A stretch of DNA of 64,000 bases, taken from NCBI RefSeq assembly GCF_040372045.1, contig NZ_BAABWH010000006.1, one strand, 5' to 3'. The notes under the pieces were generated by a model, which saw only the letters and a list, made by a program, of their open reading frames with translations, was not told the origin of the DNA and did not search any database. Made by a program: the position numbers and the translations under genes. The number at the start of each line of letters is the position of its first letter. Position 1 is the stretch's first letter. Shown here one piece after another: positions 1 through 7,008 of this stretch. This DNA is from Thalassolituus sp006212115 (GTDB taxonomy: Bacteria > Pseudomonadota > Gammaproteobacteria > Pseudomonadales > Oceanobacteraceae).

Positions 1-19
1 CAATCTTTAAGGTGAAAAT

Positions 20-622
20 GTGTTTAATTTCGATATTCTCTCTGGCTGGCTAAATGACGAATGTGTTGAAGTTAAAATCCATCACATGTTCGGGTCTGAT
101 AAATACGAATTTAGAATTAATTACGAAGTAGTAGAGCTAAACCACTTGGCGATCTTCAGCGATCCACTTTGCATATGTCAAACTGCAGAAAAATTGATCG
201 ACGATGATTGTAGAGATCTAGAATATCCCGTAGTCGGCAGAATATTAACAGAGCATGGGTCAATCCTTTTTCAATTCTTTCCGGGTAACTATGGGTTTAG
301 CGCAAAACTTTCTTCGCTACCTGATGATAAGTATGATGATTTGGTTGGTGGTTCAGGCTTCTTAGAGGAGTTAGAAAAAATACTAGGGCCAGGTTGGCAT
401 GACGCTGTCGAGAAAAGGTTCACGAAGTTTGAATTACTCCGAGATAAATTTAAGATTCGAGCACAGGATACGTTAGAATCAGTAAAAGAATTAAAAAAAG
501 AACTTGTAGAGCAGCAGAGCGAAGGCCCTCGGAACGCGGGTAGTCACTCGTCAGATGATTTCACATGGTATCAGAACGGGCTTGATACATGTGATCTAAT
601 CTTGAAAAAGTATGGTCGTTAG
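20..622 (+). CDS. hypothetical protein, 200 aa
   Basis: I do not recognise this protein. The GTG start at 20 is preceded by AAGGTG at 9-14, a good ribosome binding site, whereas the ATG two bases earlier is out of frame. The product is probably soluble: it has no hydrophobic segment long enough to cross a membrane. The first 120 residues are mixed alpha/beta in appearance with many acidic residues, and about residues 135-170 are charged and likely helical or coiled (runs of E, K and L). The coding sequence is AT-rich. It stands alone, with the next gene 77 nt downstream. No function is proposed. Confidence 0.6.
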   Translation: MFNFDILSGWLNDECVEVKIHHMFGSDKYEFRINYEVVELNHLAIFSDPLCICQTAEKLIDDDCRDLEYPVVGRILTEHGSILFQFFPGNYGFSAKLSSLPDDKYDDLVGGSGFLEELEKILGPGWHDAVEKRFTKFELLRDKFKIRAQDTLESVKELKKELVEQQSEGPRNAGSHSSDDFTWYQNGLDTCDLILKKYGR

Positions 623-641
623 GTAATGCCAATAAGCGCAA

Positions 642-655
642 GAAGGGGCCCCTTC
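642..655. repeat. 14-bp perfect palindrome
   Basis: GAAGGGGCCCCTTC reads identically on both strands. It lies 20 nt after the stop of the first gene and is the only strongly GC-rich patch in its AT-rich surroundings. With no loop it would make a poor terminator hairpin, and no T-run follows. A protein-binding site or chance are both possible. Confidence 0.35.
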
Positions 656-699
656 GGGACTGAGACAACACTGCAGGTGTTATACCTCCGGATTAGTTA

Positions 700-1047
700 A
701 TGCACAAATTTATGAACTCCGCTTCCCCGTATTTATGTGAGATCACTCTCGATGTTGAACGTGTTTTTGGAAGTGAAGATGTTGAAAAATTTGAGTCTTC
801 CGTCGAACGAGGTGTAGCTGTGTTTGGCCATACACCCAACTTACTAGTATTAGCAGATGGCATATACAAAGAGTGGGAGTCGATATGCAATCTGCTGTCC
901 GTACTCCATACAGGTAAAGTTGCAGTATGTGGCGGTTCTCTTACCAACAATCAAATAGAAATGATGAAAGAGAGCAATGTAAATATACTGCTGAAGAATT
1001 TTGAGAAGCCACAGGAAGTGGAAGCTAGGAATTGGCTGATTACTTAG
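700..1047 (+). CDS. hypothetical protein, 115 aa
   Basis: Unrecognised small soluble protein. It starts with ATG at 700; no strong Shine-Dalgarno is visible, only a weak GGA around 690. The sequence has alternating hydrophobic strands and helices (for example LLVLADG near 50 and KVAVCGG near 75), which suggests a compact alpha/beta fold. The pattern is loosely like the phospho-carrier or STAS type (short strand, helix, strand, helix), but no diagnostic motif is present. An antisense frame across the same stretch has poorer composition. Conserved codon-position bias supports this strand. Confidence 0.5.
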   Translation: MHKFMNSASPYLCEITLDVERVFGSEDVEKFESSVERGVAVFGHTPNLLVLADGIYKEWESICNLLSVLHTGKVAVCGGSLTNNQIEMMKESNVNILLKNFEKPQEVEARNWLIT

Positions 1048-1102
1048 GCCAAGGTTATGACATACTGAAGAATTCGCCACGGTCATAATGTAAACGTGGC
1101 CT
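1046..1102. other. gap with competing inverted repeats
   Basis: Between the 115-aa gene and the EF-hand gene, AGGCC at 1046-1050 can pair with GGCCT at 1098-1102, and TTATGAC at 1055-1061 can pair with GTCATAA at 1082-1088. Alternatively GCCACG at 1076-1081 pairs with CGTGGC at 1095-1100, which cannot coexist with the first fold except as a pseudoknot. No T-run follows. Role unknown: a terminator, a recombination site remnant or an RNA switch are all conceivable. Confidence 0.3.
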
Positions 1103-1165
1103 TGACTTAGGAGTCGCACCGCTCGCATTCTCGCAGCGAATTATGTGCTGATGAACTGAAGAATC

Positions 1166-1540
1166 ATGAAACTAATAGTAGTGTTAATAGTACTTTTACT
1201 AACTCCAGTAGCTGTGTGTTTTCTCAATAGGAAGTTGTATTCGGGAAAGCTTAGAAACGCCGCGATCTCAGTTATATCCACTGTTTTTGTCTATGTTTCT
1301 ATCTTGGCGAGCGTAGCGTACATCGAATACAGTCTTGATGCTGAGTTGGCAGCATTTGACCTGAACGGTGATGGCGTATTTTCCGGCAATGAGGTTAACT
1401 TTGAACAGGAAAGGGCTATACATCGGGTTACGGCTGATACTGGGAGAACATTCGCGCCGTTTACAGGTGCTATTTTCTCGGTCATTTACTTTCTTGGGGT
1501 TTGGTTTCTACTCTCAATAATACGATGGGTCGGTTACTGA
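1166..1540 (+). CDS. membrane protein with EF-hand loop
   Basis: A 124-residue protein with three predicted membrane helices, about residues 2-20, 33-53 and 102-120. Between helices two and three, residues 65-76 form a perfect 12-residue EF-hand calcium loop: Asp65, Asn67, Asp69, Gly70 and Ser73 at coordinating positions, and Glu76 at position 12. This motif is seen directly; calcium binding is inferred from it. Bacterial single EF-hands of this dockerin/calerythrin type often sense or bind calcium outside the cytoplasm. The gene following starts 1 nt after this stop, so the two are almost certainly co-translated. The family is not recognised and base composition is AT-rich like its neighbours. 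Confidence 0.65.
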   Translation: MKLIVVLIVLLLTPVAVCFLNRKLYSGKLRNAAISVISTVFVYVSILASVAYIEYSLDAELAAFDLNGDGVFSGNEVNFEQERAIHRVTADTGRTFAPFTGAIFSVIYFLGVWFLLSIIRWVGY

Positions 1541-1541
1541 C

Positions 1542-1955
1542 GTGAACATAGAAAAAGATAACAATCTGACAACAATTCTATTGAGTATCATCGGCCTTAT
1601 TGTGTTTGCGGGGCTCGCAGTATCACTCGTAATGCTCCTCATGAAACTCTTAAAAGGTGAGGCCTATCAACTCTCCTTGGTAGAACTAAAGAAAAGTCCC
1701 TTGGTTGCGGAATACTATGGTGAGCCATTGCAGCCAAGCTGGTATGTCTTGGGAAAGGTGAATCTCAATGGAGATCGGGGTTTTGCCGCCATAGAGTACA
1801 AAGTCGATGGCCCTCTATCGTCTGGTACCGTATATGTCTATGCAACAAGATCCGCCGGTGAGTGGGGCCTTTCTAAAGTGATGGTCGCGAGCCAGTCTGA
1901 TGGTTATGAAATATCAGTGGTGGATGAAGAAATACCAGCGACGCTCTCGCAGTAG
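1542..1955 (+). CDS. Coa1/Tim21-like membrane-anchored protein
   Basis: A 137-residue protein with a short cytoplasmic tail, one membrane helix at about 11-35, and a C-terminal domain at about 45-127. The domain has the pattern of the cytochrome-oxidase-assembly Coa1/Tim21 fold: a helix ending in a 'V-x-E-x-x-G-x-P' element (VAEYYGEP, 55-62), then a 'GxV...G.A...Y.V.GP' strand section, then a closing W and beta strands. Family members are membrane-tethered and many in bacteria are uncharacterised. The assignment is by pattern recognition. GTG start at 1542, one base after the upstream stop, implies translational coupling with the EF-hand membrane protein. Confidence 0.6.
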   Translation: MNIEKDNNLTTILLSIIGLIVFAGLAVSLVMLLMKLLKGEAYQLSLVELKKSPLVAEYYGEPLQPSWYVLGKVNLNGDRGFAAIEYKVDGPLSSGTVYVYATRSAGEWGLSKVMVASQSDGYEISVVDEEIPATLSQ

Positions 1956-2357
1956 TGCGGCACTTGGCTAGATGCTCGACCTTGGCAAAACATTCTAGGC
2001 TTTGATGAGTGACCAACAAGGTGCAAAGCCAAGAAAGCGCCAGATGCGCATAATGCTGGCTGTGACTATCGAAATTCTATAGCGCAGCAAACCGGTAGGC
2101 CGCTCGCCTGGCACAATCTTAATTTCAAGGGCTACGAAATCATAGTCCCATGGGGCGAACCTGTTCAACTCATTGACGTGGGCTAGAATAAGCGATTAGC
2201 TTTTTTGCTCTCATTCTGGCCGTTCTCTTCTATTGCTGTCTTCTTCTCTACCGAGATGTAGTCCAAATAGAAGGTTACACTACACCAGAGATCGGTTTTA
2301 CTTGTACAATAACGCAGTACTTAAATATTACATTTTCGGAATATTAAGAATAATAGT
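1956..2357. other. 402-nt intergenic region, no convincing gene
   Basis: No open frame with gene-like composition is visible. Near its left end it carries GGCTTTG at 1998-2004 with CAAAGCC at 2024-2030, and overlapping alternatives CTTGGC at 1981-1986 with GCCAAG at 2028-2033. The composition changes midway: the left part is GC-balanced and the part after about 2270 is very AT-rich and leads into the acyltransferase gene. Short stop-broken stretches could be decayed coding sequence. Confidence 0.35.
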
Positions 2358-3389
2358 ATGAATTCAAATAGATTGTTGGAACTTGATGCTCTTCGGGGAT
2401 TGGCTGCTATAGCGGTTGTGGTTTATCACTATTTCTATCGATATAACGAAATTTATGGACATGAAAACCTACCATCTGACTGGTCATACCTTGGGAAGTA
2501 TGGCGTCCATTTATTTTTCATGGTGAGTGGGTTTGTTATTTTCTGGACATTGAATAGAACAGATAGACCGCTCGATTTTCTAGTATCAAGGTTTTCAAGG
2601 CTTTATCCTGCTTATTGGGCTGCAGTTATTATTACATTTTTAGCGGTTTTTAGTCTTGGCCTGCCGGGAAGAGAAGTATCATTGGGTAGTGCTATAGTGA
2701 ACATTCTTATGTTCCAAGAATATCTAAGAGTACCTCATGTCGATGGTGTGTACTGGACATTAACTATCGAACTTACATTCTATTTTTGGATATTTCTGCT
2801 TTATATTTCGTCGAATCTTGACAAGGTAGTGGGTGCGTTTTCAGTTCTTGTTGTTGCTTCTGTTGCTCACTCCTTAGAGTTTATTGCGATTCCCTATCCC
2901 TTGTATAAGGTATTTATATTAAAATACATCCCTCTATTTTTGGCTGGTATTTGCTTTTACAAGTTGACTATTGAGGGTAGAAGTCTGGCGACCGTTTTTG
3001 CATTGGGTTTGTCACTGTCTTCAATTATTGCAATATACTCTTTTTATGAATTTTTCCTTTTTTCTTTCTTCTATTTGCTGTTTTATCTTGCTGTGTCAGG
3101 AAGGTTGAAAGTACTAAGTCTGAAACCGTTGGTCTTCTTGGGTAGTATTTCTTACTCTCTTTATCTTCTTCATCAAAATATAGGTTATATAATAATAAAT
3201 AAGGCTTATGAGTTGCAGCTTAACCCGATTTGGGGTGTGCTTGGTTCTATAATTATATCAATTGGCATGGCAACATTGCTTGTGAAGTTTATCGAAAAGC
3301 CAGTTTTAAACAAGATCCGATCAGCATACAAGCGTAGTGAGAGAATGCAGAGCTTTGCAGATAGACTGTCTTTTCGCAGCGATCGTTGA
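2358..3389 (+). CDS. acyltransferase 3 family membrane protein
   Basis: A 343-residue polytopic protein of the OafA/YrhL (acyltransferase 3) family, which transfers acetyl or other acyl groups onto surface sugars such as O-antigen, peptidoglycan or exopolysaccharide. The family signature is at the N-terminus: LDALRG at 9-14 followed by His24 in the VVYHYF motif, the likely catalytic histidine. A 'YWTLTIELTFY' element near 133-143 matches the conserved second region (W-x-L-x-x-E). About ten hydrophobic segments follow. It is AT-rich and has no polysaccharide genes beside it, so its acceptor is unknown and it was probably acquired horizontally. Confidence 0.85.
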   Translation: MNSNRLLELDALRGLAAIAVVVYHYFYRYNEIYGHENLPSDWSYLGKYGVHLFFMVSGFVIFWTLNRTDRPLDFLVSRFSRLYPAYWAAVIITFLAVFSLGLPGREVSLGSAIVNILMFQEYLRVPHVDGVYWTLTIELTFYFWIFLLYISSNLDKVVGAFSVLVVASVAHSLEFIAIPYPLYKVFILKYIPLFLAGICFYKLTIEGRSLATVFALGLSLSSIIAIYSFYEFFLFSFFYLLFYLAVSGRLKVLSLKPLVFLGSISYSLYLLHQNIGYIIINKAYELQLNPIWGVLGSIIISIGMATLLVKFIEKPVLNKIRSAYKRSERMQSFADRLSFRSDR

Positions 3390-3759
3390 TTCTCATTTTA
3401 TGGATTGATACATATTTATAGGGTGGAGACTGATAGTCGTTTTCGTGTGAGAATTGATTGTAATAATTATGGCGAAGGTGGTAGGTTCGATTAATACTGA
3501 TGCTTTAGTCGTCATAATTACATTTTTTGATTGGCTAATTAAATATCAGATAACGTTGGATGACATTTTATTTTGCGCTGGTATTGTTTCGTCCTCTCTA
3601 TTCGGTAATCGTTCTATATCCGTTACTGAAATCGTTTCTTCTGATGAGGGCTTTGAGCGCTTGAGTTATTGGTGTCTTTTTGTTGCCGCTTGTGCAACCT
3701 CTTCTCGAGCACGGTAAAATTACCCGTACAGCCCAAAAGCAGAGCACAGCGAGGTCAGT
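3390..3759. other. gap with one doubtful short frame
   Basis: From 3469 to 3717 an 82-codon frame (ATG at 3469) is open. Its first part is hydrophobic and its end looks like translated non-coding DNA rich in Ser, Arg and Cys. It has no clear ribosome binding site and no recognisable relatives. The AT-rich composition ends at about 3650-3700, which marks the junction between the accessory stretch and the host-like sequence. Confidence 0.3.
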
Positions 3760-3975
3760 GTGAATAAGTTCAATCCCCAAAAGCTGCTTCACAGTAAGTG
3801 GACTGCCGTTAAGCCTCAAAACAAAGAAAAACACTTCATGATTACTGAAGTGGAGTTCGATGAAGAGGGCAATGTGATCCACTGCTTGATTCAGGCGGTG
3901 ATGACTAAGAATGAGACTTCTATAGATTGGACAGAACTTAAAGATTCCAGCCTCTGGCTCCAGGGGTGGAAGTAG
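3760..3975 (+). CDS. TIGR02450 family Trp-rich protein
   Basis: A 71-residue protein matching the small tryptophan-rich family TIGR02450 / DUF2389. Landmarks are NPQKLLHSKWTAV near residues 5-17, the KEKHFMI element, DEEG, a central 'IDWTEL' and the terminal LQGWK. It starts with GTG at 3760, with GAGGT at 3751-3755 just upstream. Members are widespread in marine gammaproteobacteria and cyanobacteria; function is unknown. This is the first host-like gene after the AT-rich stretch. Confidence 0.8.
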   Translation: MNKFNPQKLLHSKWTAVKPQNKEKHFMITEVEFDEEGNVIHCLIQAVMTKNETSIDWTELKDSSLWLQGWK

Positions 3976-4091
3976 GGGATGGAGCCAGTAGCGAATGGAA
4001 TCCGTTAAGAGAGGGGTTCAAGCCGATTAACTGGTCGGTTTTCTGTGGAAATGTTAGCTTTACCGAAAAGCAATAGATAAAGGATTGATAA

Positions 4092-4931
4092 ATGTTTGAA
4101 CGGAAGTCGTCTGCACTAGGCAGTGTTCTAGGCCTTATTGCTATTGGTGTAGTTTCTGTATTCGCGTTTACAGCTTGTACCAACCCCGGTACTCCTGCTG
4201 GCCATGAAGGGTATGTGTACGAAGATCCGCGGATCTTTGGCAAGGGTGGCTACCAGGATTCGTTGAAGGGGCCAGCTAACTTTGGTGTCTCTCTCTGGCG
4301 CAATCGTGTCGTTAATATCGATATGCGACCCAATACCTATACCGAAGATTTCAGTATCCTCGCGAAGGACGACCTCTACATCAGCTTTGATTTCCACACG
4401 GTTATCTCAGTACGGTCCGGTACTGTGCGCGAGGTTGTCGAGAATTACGGCGGTGATAACTGGTATAAAAGGGTAGTGCGCGAAGCCTTCCGTACCTTCG
4501 TTCGTGATTCAGTTCAGCAGTACAACAGTAGTGACCTGAAGATGAATCGTGAAGCCATCTCCAGTGAAGTCACGCAGAAATTACAAAACTACCTGGCAGA
4601 AACGCCGTTTAATGTCAGTAAGGTTGTGGTGGGTAACGTGAATTACCCAGCTATTGTGGCAAAGGCGGTTGAAAAGAAGCTCGCCGCGCAACAACTGCTC
4701 TCGGAAAAGGAGACTCAACGCGAAATAGCACGAAAAGATGCTGAAATTCGTGTTGAAGAAGCCAAGGGTATTGCCGGGGCGCAGAAGATTATTAATGCCA
4801 CGCTGACCCAGAACTACCTTCAGCACGAGGCTATTAACGCTCAGCTCAAGATGGCGGAGTCTCCAAACCACACGACGGTCTATATTCCTGTCGGAACGAA
4901 CGGGTTACCTCTGATTAAGCCAGCAAACTAA
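4092..4931 (+). CDS. SPFH/prohibitin-family protein, probable lipoprotein
   Basis: A 279-residue protein of the SPFH (stomatin/prohibitin/flotillin/HflK) superfamily. Residues 1-29 form a hydrophobic signal or anchor ending in FTAC with Cys29, an acceptable lipobox. The SPFH domain follows at about 38-190 (EGYVYEDPRIFGKGG, then 'RPNTYTEDFSILAKDDLYISFDF'), and then a long charged helix at about 190-250 (KKLAAQQLLSEKETQREIARK) typical of the oligomerising coiled coil. Family members form membrane rings that modulate proteases or microdomains. AAAGGA precedes the ATG. It stands alone before a strong hairpin. Whether Cys29 is lipidated or the segment stays as a membrane helix is undecided. Confidence 0.8.
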   Translation: MFERKSSALGSVLGLIAIGVVSVFAFTACTNPGTPAGHEGYVYEDPRIFGKGGYQDSLKGPANFGVSLWRNRVVNIDMRPNTYTEDFSILAKDDLYISFDFHTVISVRSGTVREVVENYGGDNWYKRVVREAFRTFVRDSVQQYNSSDLKMNREAISSEVTQKLQNYLAETPFNVSKVVVGNVNYPAIVAKAVEKKLAAQQLLSEKETQREIARKDAEIRVEEAKGIAGAQKIINATLTQNYLQHEAINAQLKMAESPNHTTVYIPVGTNGLPLIKPAN

Positions 4932-4947
4932 TACTGACCGGTGTTCA

Positions 4948-4972
4948 CTCAAGCGCTAGGTAAGCGCTTGAG
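4948..4972. terminator. hairpin between convergent genes
   Basis: CTCAAGCGCT and AGCGCTTGAG form a perfect 10-bp stem around a 5-nt loop. It lies between the convergent SPFH gene and hemG and probably ends transcription from both sides, although only short T-runs flank it. Confidence 0.65.
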
Positions 4973-4986
4973 TTCGATATTTGGTG

Positions 4987-5508
4987 TTAATCAAAGTTTA
5001 GAGCAAACTGCTTAACAGACTCCCAATTCGTGAACTCGTACACCTTGCTTGTGTCTGTTGGACCTTTTGTGATGTACATAATTAATCGAATCATAAAACG
5101 GTCAAGTGGCCCGTATATCGGGTAGTTCAACTTTCCTGCGAACACACCTTTAATATCGGGTTGCCACTCTACTTCATCAAGAAACTTGTTGATGTAAGGA
5201 TTGGTCTCGGGTGTGTTTTTGTTTTCTTTTCGGGCAACAACGTTGACGGTGAAAAAGGCCGTTTTCTTCGTCTTTAATAGTGACTTGTTGTTGGTGACGA
5301 AGTCATAAACCGATTTCTGATGTTTGCCGTATCGGATACTGGCGCCGAGTATGACTGTGTCCGCGTTATCGAGCTGGTCGGCTGAGACCTCTGTCACCGA
5401 GCATTGGCTGACGTCGTGTCCGGCCTGAGTCAGCTCGTTGATAATGACGTCAGAGATTTTGATGGTGTGGCCGTCTGTCGTGGAGTGAACCAGTAGTATG
5501 CGAGTCAT
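4987..5508 (-). CDS. hemG: menaquinone-dependent protoporphyrinogen oxidase HemG
   Basis: A 173-residue flavodoxin-fold enzyme that oxidises protoporphyrinogen IX to protoporphyrin IX in heme synthesis, passing electrons to the quinone pool. It shows the N-terminal strand plus the FMN phosphate loop HSTTDGHT (about 7-14), then GASIRYG near 58-64, the conserved NVVARKENK, a 'TNPYINKFL' element, and FMIRLIMYITKG (the long HemG insert loop that distinguishes it from true flavodoxins). The start at 5508 is chosen over an upstream in-frame ATG at 5622 because homologues begin at this residue and the extra 38 residues look random. It is transcribed divergently from the sugar dehydrogenase gene. Confidence 0.88.
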   Translation of the reverse strand: MTRILLVHSTTDGHTIKISDVIINELTQAGHDVSQCSVTEVSADQLDNADTVILGASIRYGKHQKSVYDFVTNNKSLLKTKKTAFFTVNVVARKENKNTPETNPYINKFLDEVEWQPDIKGVFAGKLNYPIYGPLDRFMIRLIMYITKGPTDTSKVYEFTNWESVKQFALNFD

Positions 5509-5735
5509 TCTCGGTGATCCGGTTAGGCAGTAAAGTTGAAAGCGAGATAGCAGGGTAACCACGGTATTGAAGAGCTGCAAGGTTTGACTGAACCTGTTGC
5601 GGCAACGCCTGTCGGATAGCATGGTTGCTGTCCGTATCTTAGCTACGTCCAGGACAACGGGAATGTAAAACTGAATGAACGGCTTGAATGAAACCTAAGT
5701 AAACGGTCATGGCGCACAACGTTGAGAGGTTAACC

Positions 5736-6869
5736 ATGTTGATATCAAAGCACCGGGTTTGTCGGCTGTCTGTATTTTTGACCGTACTCGCAAGCCTCAC
5801 GGCGGCCACTAAGGTGGTTGCTGAACCTCCTATAGTTAGTGCCCCGGAAGTTGAAGCCCCGAAAGTTGATGTGGTTGTCACTGGGCTGGATCGGCCTTGG
5901 GGGATGACGGAAGTCGCGCCGGGTAAGCTTTTAATAAGCCAAAAGGCGGGCAGCTTTGTCCTTGTCGATGTGGCGACGCAGACGAAAACGGCGATTGCCG
6001 GTGCCCCAAAGGTGGTCGATGACGGGCAGGGTGGCCTACTTGATGTCGCAGTTCCGCCAGAGTATAAGCAGGGTGGCTGGGTGTACTTCACTTATAGTGC
6101 TCCGGTCCAGAAACAGTCCGCCACTGCGCTCGCCAGAGCGAGGCTAAACCTAAAAAGCGGATTACTGACAGACCGACAAACCCTATTGGTAACCACCTCC
6201 GTCACGGACACCTCCCAGCATTTTGGCAGTCGCATCGCGTTTGATGATCAGCATGTTTTCTTTACCGTTGGGGACAGGGGCGTTCGTGACAACGGGCAGA
6301 ACTTAAAAACTCACGCAGGCTCAGTAATCCGCCTGAAGCGGGATGGCTCAGTACCCGACGATAATCCCTTTGTTGGTCGCTCGGACGCCCTCGATGAAAT
6401 ATGGAGTTACGGCCACCGCAACCCTCAGGGCATCGCGTTCGATGGTGACGGTCTTTTTTGGTTAATTGAGCACGGCCCACGCGGCGGCGATGAGCTAAAT
6501 CTTATCGAGCCGGGCAAGAATTACGGCTGGCCGGTAGTTTCTCAAGGTAAAGAATACTGGGGCCCTATTGCTGTTGGCGTGAAACAAAAAGCAGGTATGG
6601 AACCGGCCGCCAAAGTGTATACGCCGTCCATTGCTCCCAGTAGTCTGCTATCTGTGAAAGGGGATACCTATGGCTGGCAGGGCGATTTGCTCGCCGGTGC
6701 GCTGGTGTTAACCCACCTTAACCGCATTGAAATGAAAGACGATAAACCCGTTGCTGAAATCCGCTATTTCGAAGACAAAAAGCAACGCTTGAGAGCGATG
6801 GCGGAGGGTGCGGATGGCACTATCTGGATCGCTACCGACGCTGGTGAATTGTGGCAGCTTACCCCCTGA
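5736..6869 (+). CDS. PQQ-dependent aldose sugar dehydrogenase (YliI/Asd-like)
   Basis: A 377-residue secreted beta-propeller enzyme of the glucose/sorbosone dehydrogenase family, expected to oxidise aldose sugars with PQQ in the periplasm. A Sec signal peptide covers about 1-30. Family marks follow: GLDRPWGM, 'GQGGLLDVAVPP', 'HFGSRIAFD', 'GDRGVRDNGQN', 'IWSYGHRNPQGIAFD' and 'EHGPRGGDELN', which hold the catalytic His and the PQQ/calcium ligands. The ATG at 5736 has GAGAGG 7 nt upstream, better than the in-frame ATG at 5709. No PQQ synthesis genes are in the window, so the cofactor must be made elsewhere or scavenged. Confidence 0.85.
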   Translation: MLISKHRVCRLSVFLTVLASLTAATKVVAEPPIVSAPEVEAPKVDVVVTGLDRPWGMTEVAPGKLLISQKAGSFVLVDVATQTKTAIAGAPKVVDDGQGGLLDVAVPPEYKQGGWVYFTYSAPVQKQSATALARARLNLKSGLLTDRQTLLVTTSVTDTSQHFGSRIAFDDQHVFFTVGDRGVRDNGQNLKTHAGSVIRLKRDGSVPDDNPFVGRSDALDEIWSYGHRNPQGIAFDGDGLFWLIEHGPRGGDELNLIEPGKNYGWPVVSQGKEYWGPIAVGVKQKAGMEPAAKVYTPSIAPSSLLSVKGDTYGWQGDLLAGALVLTHLNRIEMKDDKPVAEIRYFEDKKQRLRAMAEGADGTIWIATDAGELWQLTP

Positions 6870-6921
6870 TGCTAGCGTTAAGTCGCTTCTGTAATTCGCT
6901 GTTGTACTTCACTATTAGTCA

Positions 6922-6965
6922 CTCTAAAGCCACTCTTAACCCGGTCTTAACCCCGCCTTATTTAA
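6922..6965 (+). promoter_or_regulatory. tandem 11-bp repeats, probable OmpR-type operator
   Basis: Four consecutive 11-bp units begin at 6922, 6933, 6944 and 6955: CTCTAAAGCCA, CTCTTAACCCG, GTCTTAACCCC and GCCTTATTTAA. Head-to-tail half-sites spaced by one helical turn are the usual binding pattern of OmpR/PhoB-family regulators. The efflux operon that starts 44 nt downstream encodes exactly such a regulator, so autoregulation is the likely meaning. The last repeat runs into a TATTTAAT element that could be a -10 box. Confidence 0.6.
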
Positions 6966-7008
6966 TCTGACCTCTGAATGCTTAATCCTGCCCTCAGAGG
7001 GACAGACC

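Larger units (their letters stand above)
1..3720. other. AT-rich accessory region with orphan genes
   Basis: The stretch up to about position 3720 is visibly richer in A and T than everything to its right and uses AT-ending codons freely. It carries only unfamiliar small genes plus one membrane acyltransferase, with long non-coding gaps, whereas genes to the right are closely packed housekeeping genes. This suggests horizontal acquisition. No integrase, transposase, terminal repeat or tRNA attachment site is visible, so the mechanism and the left boundary, which lies outside the window, are unknown. Confidence 0.55.

Noticed and set aside
642..655. Terminator for the first gene
   Set aside because: The palindrome has no loop and no T-run, so it is listed as a repeat only.
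1..2360. Integron cassette array
   Set aside because: Small orphan genes with structured gaps suggested cassettes, and GTTAGGT occurs near 618, but paired RYYYAAC and GTTRRRY core sites at the right spacing and orientation were not found and no integrase is present.
3454..3717. Small protein gene
   Set aside because: The frame is short, lacks a good ribosome binding site, and its C-terminal part looks random. It is kept only as a doubtful frame within the gap.
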